Shown: positions 36,279 through 45,326, counted from the first letter of the stretch. The stretch: 64,000 bases of DNA from Elusimicrobiaceae bacterium (GCA_017475405.1 JAFVFN010000026.1:1-64000); one strand, 5' to 3'. Notes: generated from the sequence alone by a model not told the origin. Numbers and translations: made by a program.

Positions 36279-36732
36279 GATTGTAAGCCAGCGCACCTTA
36301 AAAGCCAAGCTTGCAGCGGCGCGCAAAGCGGGTCAAAAAATCGTATTTACCAACGGTTGTTTTGACATTTTGCATGCCGGACATGTAAGCGTGTTGGAGT
36401 TTTCCCGGTCCAAGGGCGATGTGTTGGTGGTAGGTTTGAACAGTGATGAGTCTGTTAAACGTTTAAAAGGGCCTGCTCGTCCGGTAAATAAACAGCAGGA
36501 CCGCGCGCTTGTATTAGCGGCGTTGGAAAGCGTGTCGTATGTATGCATTTTTAATGAAGATACCCCGTACAATCTAATTAAAGCCGTTATGCCCGACGTA
36601 TTGGTAAAAGGTGGGGATTATAAACCCAGTGAGATCGTGGGACGTGAATTTGCCGGTAAAGTGGTACGTTTTGCTCTTTTGAAAGGACGAAGCACTACCG
36701 GAATTATTAAAAAAGTAAGTAAAACGCGTTAA
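36259..36732 (+). CDS. RfaE2/HldE-type nucleotidyltransferase (ADP-heptose synthase domain)
   Basis: Cytidylyltransferase-fold enzyme that likely adenylylates heptose 1-phosphate for LPS core. The HxGH-type motif is in [16 protein letters not shown], followed by [30 protein letters not shown] and GRSTTGII. 157 residues, which is the stand-alone C-terminal domain size without the kinase half. Overlaps accC by 20 nt. The related GmhD-type or glycerol-3-phosphate cytidylyltransferases are less likely. Confidence 0.87.
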   Translation: MMKAKNKIVSQRTLKAKLAAARKAGQKIVFTNGCFDILHAGHVSVLEFSRSKGDVLVVGLNSDESVKRLKGPARPVNKQQDRALVLAALESVSYVCIFNEDTPYNLIKAVMPDVLVKGGDYKPSEIVGREFAGKVVRFALLKGRSTTGIIKKVSKTR

Positions 36733-36757
36733 ACGCAGATTAGTACCCGAGGAAAAT

Positions 36758-37945
36758 ATGTCTGATATTTTTGAGAAGTGTAGAAACTACAAAGATGCCA
36801 AAATAGCCATGCGTATGGGTATTTATGGCTATTTCCAACCGATTGAGACGGCTCAAGGTCCGGAAGTCAAAATAGACGGTAAAACCTATATCATGGCCGG
36901 TTCCAATAACTATTTGGGTTTGGCCAACGATCCGGAAATGAAAAAAGCCGCCTTAGAGGCTGTAGAAAAATACGGGACCGGGGTAGCCGGCAGCCGCTTA
37001 TTAAACGGCAACACCAAACTGGCCGATGAGCTGGAGCAAAAGATTGCCAAGTTTAAAGGTAAACAAGCCGGGTTACTGTTTGCCACGGGATATCAGATGA
37101 ATTTAGGTGTAGTGTCTTCTTTGATTAAAAAAGGAGACTATGCCATTGTTGATAAATTGGACCATGCTAGTATTTTAGATGGAGTACGACTGTCTGACGG
37201 GGAAATGGCGCGTTTTAAACACAACGATCCGGCAGATTTGGAACGCGTAATGGCCAAATTACCGGCCGAAGCTGGTAAGCTGATTATTGTAGACGGTGTA
37301 TTTAGTATGGAAGGGGATATTTGTCCGCTTCCGGAAATCGTCAAAATCGGCAAAAAATACGGCGCCCGCATTATGGTAGATGATGCCCATGCCACGGGGA
37401 TTATCGGTAAAACAGGCCGCGGTACCTGTGAATACTTCGGACTGGAAAACGGTGAAGTGGACCTGATTGTAGGGACCTGCTCCAAAACATTTGCCACGGT
37501 AGGCGGATTTGTCGTGGGGGATGAAGATATTATCCACTATATGCGCCACAATGCCCGCAGCCAGATTTTCTCGGCCTCTATGCCGCCTTCTTGTATTGCA
37601 TCTATTTCCAAGGCCGTGGATATTATTTCCAAAGATACGTCTCGTAGAGATAACCTGTTCCGTTTAACGGCTATGCTTAAAAAAGGGCTGGAGGATTTGG
37701 GCTTTGATTTAGGGACCAGCACCACGCCTATCTTACCAGTACATGTAGGCAGCAACGAAAACTGTTTTAAAATGTGGCGTGCCCTGCATGAGATGGGTAT
37801 TTTTGCCAATCCGGTTATCAGCCCGGCGGTGCCGCCAGGACGCTCGCTCATGCGCCTGACGCTGATGGCTACGCATACTGAAGCCCATGTGCAAAAGATT
37901 ATTGACAGTTTTGCTACAGCGGGCCGTGCGATTGGTCTTATTTAA
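36758..37945 (+). CDS. serine palmitoyltransferase-like PLP enzyme (alpha-oxoamine synthase family)
   Basis: Condenses an acyl-CoA (or acyl-ACP) with an amino acid. The PLP Lys is in VGTCSKTFATVGGFV and the PLP-binding Asp in MVDDAHATG. The N-terminal GIYGYFQPIE, MAGSNNYLGL and the S-K-x-x-A-x-x-G-G-F arrangement around the PLP Lys look like serine palmitoyltransferase rather than KBL or BioF, whose motif is usually GTLGKA. 395 residues. The GNAT-fold gene after it supports a ceramide pathway. KBL (glycine C-acetyltransferase) remains an alternative. Confidence 0.75.
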   Translation: MSDIFEKCRNYKDAKIAMRMGIYGYFQPIETAQGPEVKIDGKTYIMAGSNNYLGLANDPEMKKAALEAVEKYGTGVAGSRLLNGNTKLADELEQKIAKFKGKQAGLLFATGYQMNLGVVSSLIKKGDYAIVDKLDHASILDGVRLSDGEMARFKHNDPADLERVMAKLPAEAGKLIIVDGVFSMEGDICPLPEIVKIGKKYGARIMVDDAHATGIIGKTGRGTCEYFGLENGEVDLIVGTCSKTFATVGGFVVGDEDIIHYMRHNARSQIFSASMPPSCIASISKAVDIISKDTSRRDNLFRLTAMLKKGLEDLGFDLGTSTTPILPVHVGSNENCFKMWRALHEMGIFANPVISPAVPPGRSLMRLTLMATHTEAHVQKIIDSFATAGRAIGLI

Positions 37946-37957
37946 TAGGTTTTCAAG

Positions 37958-37981
37958 GCCCCGCCGTGCGCGGGGCTTTTT
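37958..37981 (+). terminator. terminator between the SPT-like and GNAT-fold genes
   Basis: Perfect 7-bp GC stem (37958-37964 with 37970-37976), 5-nt loop and five T, ending 11 nt before the next start codon. It may act as an attenuator between functionally linked genes. Confidence 0.8.
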
Positions 37982-37992
37982 GTTAGGAGGGT

Positions 37993-39102
37993 ATGATGGT
38001 AGAAATCCGAGAAGTAACCGATAAGGACCTCAACGCTTTTATTAATTTTCCGTTTGAACTCTATAAACAGGACCCCTACTGGGTGGGGGAACTCAAAATG
38101 GATACGCGTGCTCTTTTAAGAGAAAATAACGCATTTTGGAAACACGGGGTTCGTAAATTGTTTATGGCCTATCAAGACGGTAAGGCTGTCGGTCGTATTT
38201 GCGCGCTGGTCAATCACCGTTTTAACGAGTATCATCTCGAGAATATCGGATTTTTCGGGTTTTTTGACTGCGTTAACAACGAAGAAGTATCGGCTGCGCT
38301 GTTTAAAGCGGCTGAGGATTACCTGCGTGGTCAGGGCGTAACGGCTGTGCGTGGACCGGCGAATCCGTCCAGTAATCATATATACGGCTTACTGGTAGAA
38401 GGATTTGATTCCATGCCGGCTATTATGATGCCCTATAATTATCCGTATTATGCAGAGTTAATTGAAAGGGCCGGGTTTACCAAGGCTAAAGATTTACTGG
38501 CCTTTGAGCGCAGTAAAGAGGACCAGTTCTCGGAGCGGTTTTTAAAGGTATGTGCGCGCTGTGAGAAAAAAGGCGGCATTACGCTAAGACGTTTGGATTT
38601 GCATCAACTGACCAAAGAGGCAGAAGTAATTCGAGAGATTTACAACAAAGCTTGGGCAGAAAACTGGGGGTTTGTACCCTTGGACCCGCAGGAGATGAAA
38701 GATATTGTCAGTGAACTCAAATCCATTGTACGTGTGGAAGGTACCTGTATTTTAGAAGAAAACGGGGTACCGGCCGGCTTTTATATTTGTATCCCCAATA
38801 TGAACCATGTACTTAAAATCCTGCGCGGTTCCCTATATAACCCGTGGCGGTTAATAAAGGCCGTTATTGCTTGGAAGAAAATCAAAGATGCGCGCTTGAT
38901 TATGTTAGGAGTACTTCCCGAATTTAGGAAACGCGGGATTGATCTGATTTTAATTAAGCATATTATTACGCATGGGGTAGCCGTATGGGACAGTGCGGAG
39001 CTTTCCTGGGTACTGGAAGATAACGCGGGGATGCTGCGCGGCATAGAAGAATGCGGTTGTCATCCCAGTAAGCGCTATCGCGTATATCAGAAATCACTAT
39101 AA
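37993..39102 (+). CDS. GNAT-fold acyltransferase-like protein, candidate ceramide synthase partner
   Basis: 369 residues with a duplicated GNAT-like fold. Conserved-looking blocks: GFFGFFDC, RGPANPSSNHIYGLLVEGFDS, MMPYNYPYY, ERAGFTKAKDLLAFE and a C-terminal LGVLPEFRKRGID (acyl-CoA loop). Bacterial ceramide synthases are GNAT-related and occur with serine palmitoyltransferase, so N-acylation of a sphingoid base is a reasonable inference, not proof. TTAGGAGGG ribosome site, ATGATG start. Confidence 0.6.
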   Translation: MMVEIREVTDKDLNAFINFPFELYKQDPYWVGELKMDTRALLRENNAFWKHGVRKLFMAYQDGKAVGRICALVNHRFNEYHLENIGFFGFFDCVNNEEVSAALFKAAEDYLRGQGVTAVRGPANPSSNHIYGLLVEGFDSMPAIMMPYNYPYYAELIERAGFTKAKDLLAFERSKEDQFSERFLKVCARCEKKGGITLRRLDLHQLTKEAEVIREIYNKAWAENWGFVPLDPQEMKDIVSELKSIVRVEGTCILEENGVPAGFYICIPNMNHVLKILRGSLYNPWRLIKAVIAWKKIKDARLIMLGVLPEFRKRGIDLILIKHIITHGVAVWDSAELSWVLEDNAGMLRGIEECGCHPSKRYRVYQKSL

Positions 39103-39129
39103 TAAAATAGTTTGAAATAGGTCGCATAC

Positions 39130-39156
39130 AAAAGACTGGTCAAAAGCCAGTCTTTT
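39130..39156 (+). terminator. terminator of the GNAT-fold gene
   Basis: 10-bp perfect stem (39130-39139 with 39147-39156) ending in TTTT. The pilin leader promoter begins only 4 nt later. Confidence 0.85.
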
Positions 39157-39172
39157 GTGCTATACTGTAAGT

Positions 39173-39422
39173 ACAATTTATCTGTTTTTGGAACCGTTTA
39201 AGAAACGGAGATCTTTTAAGGTAATAAAAGAGCTTTGCTCTCCAAAAACAGTCGTTTTAAGGTGCAAAATTTATCAAGTAGCTCTTAGTAGATTTTGTAC
39301 CGAGTGTTTCCCGTATTATTACGGGAGGCCACGGCTGTTGTTTTTGGGTTCTGAGCAAAGCATCCAAAATAAGACAGCCGTTTTATTTGGTTTCATCAAC
39401 AGAATATACAAGGAGAATGTTT
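39173..39422 (+). ncRNA. structured pilin leader RNA, copy 6
   Basis: Extended -10 TGCTATACT (hexamer 39161-39166). S1 (39182-39191) pairs perfectly with S2 (39242-39251). K1 (39232-39240) is a perfect 9-bp complement of K2 (39353-39361) in the loop of the terminator-like stem, followed by TTTT. A CCCGTATTATTACGGG-type hairpin precedes that stem. A shortened S3 (about 39394-39405) lies before AAGGAG. Confidence 0.87.
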
Positions 39423-39914
39423 ATGAAATACCAAAACACCCGGCGGGGTTTCACGTTAATAGAATTACTGGTTGTTGTGTTAATAATAGGTATTTTAGCC
39501 GCAGTGGCACTACCGCAGTATCGCATTGCAGTAGAAAAAAGTCGTATAACACAGTTACTTGTTCGTATGGATGCTCTGTATAAAGCAGGAGCAGCATATT
39601 ATTTGGCGAATGGAGAATATCCGACTGATGTACAAGAGTTAGATATTGATATTGCTTCAAATGCGAAAGAAATTAGACAAATTACAGAGATAACGTCAGC
39701 TCCCCATACCGGGGTAGTTTATGCTGATAATTCAAAGTGTGCTATTGTTCATAAAACAGATGGAAACGTAGGTTGCCTAACCAATAATATTTGGTTATTA
39801 TGGCGACGCCCTGAAAACCGTCGAACGTGCAGAGGTATGTCAACATTAGGTCAGAAAGTTTGTAAAACCCTTAGTACTGGTGAATATATTGAGGATGATG
39901 GGTATCTAATGTAA
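39423..39914 (+). CDS. type IV pilin (PilE-like)
   Basis: 163-residue pilin, leader MKYQNTRRG then FTLIELL, cleavage after Gly9. The start at 39423 is chosen over 39387 because AAGGAG lies just before it and the other pilins have short leaders. Four Cys (SKCAIV, VGCLTN, RTCRGM, KVCKTLS). The globular domain is distinct from the other pilins. It converges on rluD. Confidence 0.9.
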   Translation: MKYQNTRRGFTLIELLVVVLIIGILAAVALPQYRIAVEKSRITQLLVRMDALYKAGAAYYLANGEYPTDVQELDIDIASNAKEIRQITEITSAPHTGVVYADNSKCAIVHKTDGNVGCLTNNIWLLWRRPENRRTCRGMSTLGQKVCKTLSTGEYIEDDGYLM

Positions 39915-39951
39915 AAAATATATGTGATACCAAGATTCAGGTGTTTATAAA

Positions 39952-40863
39952 TTAGTCTTTCAGTGTCGTAACTCGTTCCCATGCCGTCTGGAAATCTTCC
40001 GGTACTGGGGCCTCAAACTTAAGAGCCTTACCCGTTAAGGGATGCTTGAACTCAATGCGCCGGGCGTGCAGCATCAAACGCTCGGCCGTAGCCCCTTTGT
40101 ACAGCCAGTCGCCCAATACAGGGTATCCCAGCCAATTGAGGTGCACGCGCAGTTGGTTGGTGCGTCCGGTACGCGGATATAGTTCAATATAGGTAAATCC
40201 GTTTTTGCGTTCCAGTACTTTATAATCAGTGATGGCTTCGCGTCCGATTTCAGAGGCCTTGATTTTACCACCTGCCACGCGTCCGATGGGCACATCAATC
40301 GTTCCCTTATCGTCAGGTACTTCACCGCAGGCAATGGAGTGATACGTTTTATGTACTTCGCGGTTGGCAAATAAAGCTACCATTTCACTTTGGAACTCGG
40401 GTGTTTTGGCCACGATCATTACTCCGCTAGTTTCCCGGTCTAGACGGTGTACGAGTCCTGCACGCGGAGTTTGTGGGTCGAATCCTTTGGGCGGGTTAGC
40501 CAAAATAATGGATACCAAGGTTTCATCCGAAGAAAACACCGTTTCCGGATGTTCTTCCCAAATAGGACTTTGCGGGTGCACTAAGAGCCCGGCAGGCTTG
40601 ATAACTACAAAAAAATCTTTGGCATTATGCAGAAGCAGTTGTTTAAGAGGCGTTTGGGCACGGGCTTGCGGCAGGGTAATTTCCACAACCTCGCCGCGAG
40701 TTAGCGGCCAAGAGGGTTTGACGTGTTTGCCGTTAACGGTAATATGTCCTTCTTTAATCATCTTTTGTACGAGTGCGCGTGACAAGTCCGGCAGCTCATC
40801 AGCGGCAAATACGTCTAGTCGGCGTGTGTATCCGTCAAAAGTAATGGTTTTTTTATCAGCCAT
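39952..40863 (-). CDS. rluD: ribosomal large-subunit pseudouridine synthase, RluD family
   Basis: Converts specific 23S rRNA uridines to pseudouridine. N-terminal S4 RNA-binding domain (LSRALVQKMIKEGHITVNGKHVK), catalytic Asp in VHRLDRETSGVMIVAKT, then the RTGRTNQLRVHL segment. 303 residues, normal. Overlaps lgt by 8 nt at the end of a minus-strand operon running from pgm. RluC or RluD identity cannot be separated by eye. Confidence 0.92.
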   Translation of the reverse strand: MADKKTITFDGYTRRLDVFAADELPDLSRALVQKMIKEGHITVNGKHVKPSWPLTRGEVVEITLPQARAQTPLKQLLLHNAKDFFVVIKPAGLLVHPQSPIWEEHPETVFSSDETLVSIILANPPKGFDPQTPRAGLVHRLDRETSGVMIVAKTPEFQSEMVALFANREVHKTYHSIACGEVPDDKGTIDVPIGRVAGGKIKASEIGREAITDYKVLERKNGFTYIELYPRTGRTNQLRVHLNWLGYPVLGDWLYKGATAERLMLHARRIEFKHPLTGKALKFEAPVPEDFQTAWERVTTLKD

Positions 40864-41650
40864 GTTGTGGTCCTCTTAAAAATTTTACCCAAATATATAA
40901 AGCGATTGCGGCAATGCCCAGAGAAATCACCTGAGAGGGGGATAATCCCAGTAAAAATCCACCGCGAAAATCTCCGCGGAAAAACTCAACCACAAAGCGC
41001 ATCAGCGCATAGCACCAGATATATTCCACTAAAATTTTACCGTTTTTATGCGGTTTTTTGGAAGCATAGTGCAGCAGCAAAAACAACACCAAATTAAACG
41101 CCGCTTCGTAGAGTTGGGTCGGGTGCAAGGGTACGCCGAGCAGTTGCGGTGCGACCAGGGAATGCGTATCTGTAAAGCGCACCCCCCACGGCAGTGTGGT
41201 CGGTTTGCCGTAGCAGCAGCCTGCCAAAAAACAGCCGATACGTCCCAAAGCGTGTCCCAAGGGTAGTCCGACAATTAAAAAATCAGAGGTTTTCAAAAGC
41301 GGTAAGTGGTGACGTCGCATATACCACACGGCAGCAGTCACGGACACCAATAGACCGCCAAAAAATACAAACCCGTAGCGCAGTTCATGCACAATATTGG
41401 TCAGTTTGTCGGCCAACGTAGCTCCTAGCTGCGGCCAGGATACGATGATAAAGAGCAGTTTGCCTCCGATTAGGGCACCTAAAAATACAATAAATAGTAT
41501 ATTCCAAAACAGGTCTTGCGTCAGTCCCTTAATGTCACTATTTTTAAGACGCGGTGCCAAATATCCGGCAGCCGCTACGTAGCCCAATGCCGTCATCAGA
41601 CCGTAGCTAGCCAGTTCAAAATTACCGATGTGAAAGAGCACGGGATGCAT
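40856..41650 (-). CDS. lgt: prolipoprotein diacylglyceryl transferase
   Basis: Adds diacylglycerol to the lipobox Cys of prolipoproteins at the inner membrane. About seven membrane helices and the signature GHALGRIGCFLAGCCYGKPT (Arg needed for catalysis). The start at 41650 (MHPVLF) overlaps the stop of the previous gene as TGATG, a coupled start, and is preferred over 41665. 264 residues. It would process the lipoproteins at 10860 and 47200. Confidence 0.93.
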   Translation of the reverse strand: MHPVLFHIGNFELASYGLMTALGYVAAAGYLAPRLKNSDIKGLTQDLFWNILFIVFLGALIGGKLLFIIVSWPQLGATLADKLTNIVHELRYGFVFFGGLLVSVTAAVWYMRRHHLPLLKTSDFLIVGLPLGHALGRIGCFLAGCCYGKPTTLPWGVRFTDTHSLVAPQLLGVPLHPTQLYEAAFNLVLFLLLHYASKKPHKNGKILVEYIWCYALMRFVVEFFRGDFRGGFLLGLSPSQVISLGIAAIALYIWVKFLRGPQHG

Positions 41651-42258
41651 CAGCGGTTCTCCCAACGCAGGGCGTTACGCATAAACGGGTTGTGCAGTTT
41701 TTCGTCAGCCACTGTAGAACTGCACCGTCCGCCGTAACTGTGTCCGGCAAAAATACGGATATCCTCCGGCAGCGCGGCAATACGACGAAGACTGGCCAAC
41801 ATGGCACGCGGATCTGAAGAGGGCAAATCAACCCGTCCGCAGGCACCGGGGAACAGCGTGTCTCCCGTAAACAATGCGTCTTCTATTTGGATGCACACGC
41901 ATCCGGCCGTATGTCCGGGCGTGGTTAAAATCTTAATATCAAACGGTCCCAGTTTAAACTGTTGGTCCCCGCAATAGGTATGTAAAAAACCGACCGGTAA
42001 GCCGGCTAATGCTACATCATGGGCTTCCAGATAGGCAGGTGCTTTGTAATGTTCCAATAAGGTTTGCGCATATTTAACATGATCAAAGTGTCCGTGTGTA
42101 AACAGTACGCCGTGAAGCGTTAGTTTTTTGGTTTCTAGGGTATGGATAATAAAGTTCATGTCCCAGGCCGGGTCAATTAACAGTGCATCCGTACCTTTAG
42201 TAACCAAGTAGGTACAGTTATCCATGGGACCCAAGTTAAGGACTTCAATATTAATCAT
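41650..42258 (-). CDS. MBL-fold metallohydrolase, glyoxalase II-like
   Basis: Dinuclear metal hydrolase with the HxHxDH motif THGHFDHV, HTAGCVCI (His), GDTLFPGACGRVDLP (Asp) and FAGHSYGG (His). About 202 residues, shorter than true GloB, typical of the YcbL-type group. ATG 42258 (MINIEV) overlaps the ftsB stop and is preferred over 42279. Thioester hydrolysis is likely but the substrate is unknown. Confidence 0.85.
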   Translation of the reverse strand: MINIEVLNLGPMDNCTYLVTKGTDALLIDPAWDMNFIIHTLETKKLTLHGVLFTHGHFDHVKYAQTLLEHYKAPAYLEAHDVALAGLPVGFLHTYCGDQQFKLGPFDIKILTTPGHTAGCVCIQIEDALFTGDTLFPGACGRVDLPSSDPRAMLASLRRIAALPEDIRIFAGHSYGGRCSSTVADEKLHNPFMRNALRWENR

Positions 42259-42541
42259 GCGGTTTAAACCTAAATTCAATTTCGCCGGGTTTGACCATAT
42301 GGTAGCGCGTTCGCGCCAGCAGCTCCATATATTTACGGTCTTTGTCTTCCAAGAGTTTTTTTTCTTCTAACAGTTTTTGGTATTGTACGTCCAGTTGTGC
42401 ACTCTTCTTGGTTAAGCGGCGCAGCTCCAGTTTGTTGTGCACCAGGTTAAAAATGCTGCCTCCCAAAAAGATCCCGATGGCTGCTACAGTCACAGCAGCC
42501 ATAATGATCAGTTTTTGTTTGGCAGACAAATTTTGCACCAT
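42251..42541 (-). CDS. ftsB: FtsB/DivIC family septum formation initiator
   Basis: 96 residues: one N-terminal membrane helix (about 12-32) and a Leu/Lys-rich coiled coil (LELRRLTKKSAQLDVQYQK), then RTRYHMVKPGEIEF, the typical FtsB tail. Bitopic division protein that bridges FtsL and FtsQ. It follows eno by 2 nt, the same order as in many bacteria, which strengthens the call. Confidence 0.88.
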   Translation of the reverse strand: MVQNLSAKQKLIIMAAVTVAAIGIFLGGSIFNLVHNKLELRRLTKKSAQLDVQYQKLLEEKKLLEDKDRKYMELLARTRYHMVKPGEIEFRFKPHD

Positions 42542-42543
42542 AG

Positions 42544-43815
42544 TTATTTACGAAATACTTTATCCTGTGCGTAGACGGCTTTGGATCCCAACTCTGCTTC
42601 AATTTGTAAAAGCCGGTTATATTTGGCCGTGCGTTCCGTGCGTGCCGGAGCACCGGTTTTAATGGCACCGGCATTAGTAGCTACCGCCAAATCGGCAATG
42701 AAAGTATCTTCCGTTTCACCGGAACGGTGCGAAACGATACTGACGTAACCGTGTTTTTTGGCTAAGTTCATCACATCAATCGTTTCGGTAACAGTACCGA
42801 TTTGGTTTACCTTAATTAAAATAGCATTAGCTGCGTGTTTTTCAATCCCCATTCGCAAGCGTTTGGGGTTGGTTACGAACAAATCATCCCCTACCAAGCG
42901 GATTTTACTGCCTAGCTGCCGGGTAATATGTTCCCAACCGCTCCAATCGTCTTCCTGTAACGGATCTTCAATAGATACAATCGGATATTTCGTGCACCAA
43001 TCAGCGTATACAGCGGAGATTTCATCGGAGGTTAAATTACGACCCTCAAAACGGTATTGCCCGTCTTTAAAAAACTCACTGGCCGCGCAGTCCATGGCAA
43101 GCGATATAGTATCGTGTCCGGCGTTTTTAGCTGCCGTCAGGATCGTTTTAAGTACGTCTTCGTGCTTGGAAATCTTTGGCGCAAATCCGCCCTCATCACC
43201 GACTGCAATAACCATGCCCTGACTTTTTAAAAGAGAGCGCAGGGAGTGATAGGTTTCACTGGCCTGACGTAAGGCCTCTTTAAAAGTAGCGGGCGCCGTG
43301 GGAACAATCATAAATTCCTGTACGTCTAGCCCGGAATCTGCATGCTTTCCGCCGTTAATAATGTTAAGCATCGGAGCAGGCAGGATATACATGTCTTTGC
43401 CCAGCCCATAGACGTTGCGGATATGTTCGTATAACGGAGTTTTGGCACTTAAACTACCTGCTCGCAAAGCAGCCATGGATACGGCCAATGTTGCATTGGC
43501 GCCCAAATTCGTTTTATTTTCCGTGCCGTCTGCTTCTAGCATTTTTTGATCAATGTCGCGTACGTTGTGTATATCCATTCCCTTAAGTAAAGGAGTCAAT
43601 CTTTCTACGTTTGCAACGGCTTTTAATACACCTTTTCCGTTGTAGCGTTCCCCGCCATCACGCAGTTCCAGTGCCTCATGTGAACCCGTAGAAGCACCGC
43701 TGGGTATAGCGGCTGAGCCGACAGTTCCGTCACTTAAGTATACGTCTGCCGATACGGTTGGATAACCGCGGGAATCTAGAATTTCACGGGCAGTAATTTG
43801 GGTAATTTGTGCCAT
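42544..43815 (-). CDS. eno: enolase
   Basis: Interconverts 2-phosphoglycerate and phosphoenolpyruvate. Motifs: SRGYPTVSADV, GASTGSHEALELRD, LPAPMLNIINGGKHADSGLDVQEFMIVP, GDEGGFAP and SHRSGETEDTFIADL. Metal ligands and catalytic Lys region (LIKVNQIGT) are intact. 423 residues, normal. Confidence 0.96.
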   Translation of the reverse strand: MAQITQITAREILDSRGYPTVSADVYLSDGTVGSAAIPSGASTGSHEALELRDGGERYNGKGVLKAVANVERLTPLLKGMDIHNVRDIDQKMLEADGTENKTNLGANATLAVSMAALRAGSLSAKTPLYEHIRNVYGLGKDMYILPAPMLNIINGGKHADSGLDVQEFMIVPTAPATFKEALRQASETYHSLRSLLKSQGMVIAVGDEGGFAPKISKHEDVLKTILTAAKNAGHDTISLAMDCAASEFFKDGQYRFEGRNLTSDEISAVYADWCTKYPIVSIEDPLQEDDWSGWEHITRQLGSKIRLVGDDLFVTNPKRLRMGIEKHAANAILIKVNQIGTVTETIDVMNLAKKHGYVSIVSHRSGETEDTFIADLAVATNAGAIKTGAPARTERTAKYNRLLQIEAELGSKAVYAQDKVFRK

Positions 43816-43823
43816 AAGTACTC

Positions 43824-45311
43824 CTATAACAGGCTGTCTATGATCTTTTTACCTTCTTTAATCAGAACGGCCGGTAGTTTTTCATCGGCAGCTTCGGCAT
43901 ATAAGCGGATTAAGCGCTCGGTACTGGACGGTCGAATGGCCAGCCAACTGCCACCTTTTAGGATAAACTTAAAGCCGTCCGTGGAATCAATACGCCATAC
44001 AGAGGTCTTATTAATGGAAAGCGGCGGTTTAATATCCAGACGCTCCATAATACGATTGATCTCGGTTTCCGTTTTGGCAATACTGACTTTTTGATCAAAG
44101 AGTTGATTATACCGTTTGTAAAACTCTTTTTTAAGTTGTTTAAATGTTTTCTTTTCCGTGGCCAGCATGTCAATAACCAACAGACAGGCGAGTATTCCGT
44201 CTTTGTCGGGGATATGGTTGGCAATGGAGATACCGCCGGATTCTTCCATACCCATGACATATTGTCCGGTAATCATTAAGTCCGTAATATATTTAAATCC
44301 CACAGGTGTATCACGCAGCATCAGACCGTGTGCCTTGGCTACCTGGTCTACCAAATTAGATGTAATTACGCTGCGACACACACGTCCTTTTTGTTTTTTA
44401 TTGCGTACCAAATGGTCTAAGAGCATGGGGGCGATTTCGTTAGCAGAAATCCAGTTCCCCTCGGCATCCACCAGTCCGAATTTATCACAGTCTGGGTTGC
44501 AGGCCAGTCCCACAGCCAATTTTTTGCTGACGACGAGTTTTTTGAGTTCTTGCAAACTGACCGGTCCGGCATTGGGAGTTTTCCCGCTGAAAAGTACGTC
44601 CTCTTCTTCGTGGATCCCTTCTACGGTAATACCGAATTTTTCTAGAAAAGCGCGTAAGTAGTTGAGGGCAGCCCCGTGTAGCGGATCTACGGCTACTTTT
44701 AATTTGGCCGCTTTTAACGCTTTTGTATTGATGAGTTTTTCCATGCGTGCCAAATAGGCCTTGCGAAAATCTCGGGTTATTACCACGGCATCATTTAGCT
44801 CACCAAACTCTGTGGAAGAAGCTTTTAAAATTTGTGCATTGGGGGCAGGGATACGCCGGGCAATATCTTCCATGATTTCGTTATTGGCGATCCCGCCGTA
44901 ATAGGAAATCCATTTGACCCCGTTTACGTAGTATTCCCCTTCGCTGCCTGTAATAACCAAGGCACCGATCGCGCATTCATTAATAACGGACCATTCCGCT
45001 ACTGGGGTGGGCAACGGAAGTTCATCAATTTTAACGGCAATTCCGTTTTGAACAAATGCATTGGCAGCTACATAGGCCAGTTGTTTGGATAAAAAGCGGG
45101 TATCATAACCGACCAATACTAACGGTTTTTTGACTTTTTTACCTTGGGTTTGGCAATGTCGTTTATAACCCTCCCCTTCAAAACCATAGAAAGGATGTTC
45201 CAAAATATGCTCGGAAATCCCGTAAGCTAAACGCTGTACATTTTGGGCGGTTAAACCGCCTGCGGTAACGGCGCGGAACCCGGCCGTGCTAAATTTAATA
45301 TCTTCACTCAT
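43824..45311 (-). CDS. phosphoglucomutase/phosphomannomutase family protein with altered loops
   Basis: 495 residues of the alpha-D-phosphohexomutase superfamily. The active-site serine loop, normally TASHNP, reads TGSEGE in VITGSEGEYYVNGVKW. The metal loop D-x-D-x-D-R is PDCDKFG. The sugar loop MEESGG is preserved. The phosphate loop RPSGTEP reads RPSSTER. The fold is complete and the phospho-Ser is kept, so it may be an active but divergent mutase or have a changed substrate. First gene of the operon pgm-eno-ftsB-MBL-lgt-rluD. -10 TATAAT at 45321-45326. Confidence 0.83.
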   Translation of the reverse strand: MSEDIKFSTAGFRAVTAGGLTAQNVQRLAYGISEHILEHPFYGFEGEGYKRHCQTQGKKVKKPLVLVGYDTRFLSKQLAYVAANAFVQNGIAVKIDELPLPTPVAEWSVINECAIGALVITGSEGEYYVNGVKWISYYGGIANNEIMEDIARRIPAPNAQILKASSTEFGELNDAVVITRDFRKAYLARMEKLINTKALKAAKLKVAVDPLHGAALNYLRAFLEKFGITVEGIHEEEDVLFSGKTPNAGPVSLQELKKLVVSKKLAVGLACNPDCDKFGLVDAEGNWISANEIAPMLLDHLVRNKKQKGRVCRSVITSNLVDQVAKAHGLMLRDTPVGFKYITDLMITGQYVMGMEESGGISIANHIPDKDGILACLLVIDMLATEKKTFKQLKKEFYKRYNQLFDQKVSIAKTETEINRIMERLDIKPPLSINKTSVWRIDSTDGFKFILKGGSWLAIRPSSTERLIRLYAEAADEKLPAVLIKEGKKIIDSLL

Positions 45312-45320
45312 CGTGCCGAT

Positions 45321-45326
45321 ATTATA
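45321..45326 (-). promoter_or_regulatory. -10 element of the pgm-eno operon, near-leaderless
   Basis: A perfect TATAAT on the minus strand lies 9 nt before the ATG at 45311. No clear Shine-Dalgarno sequence lies between them, so the transcript should have almost no 5' leader. Confidence 0.5.

Noticed and set aside
37993-39102. Firm assignment of the GNAT-fold protein as a ceramide synthase
   Set aside because: The family is broad and the call rests mainly on the adjacent PLP enzyme, so it is kept as inference.
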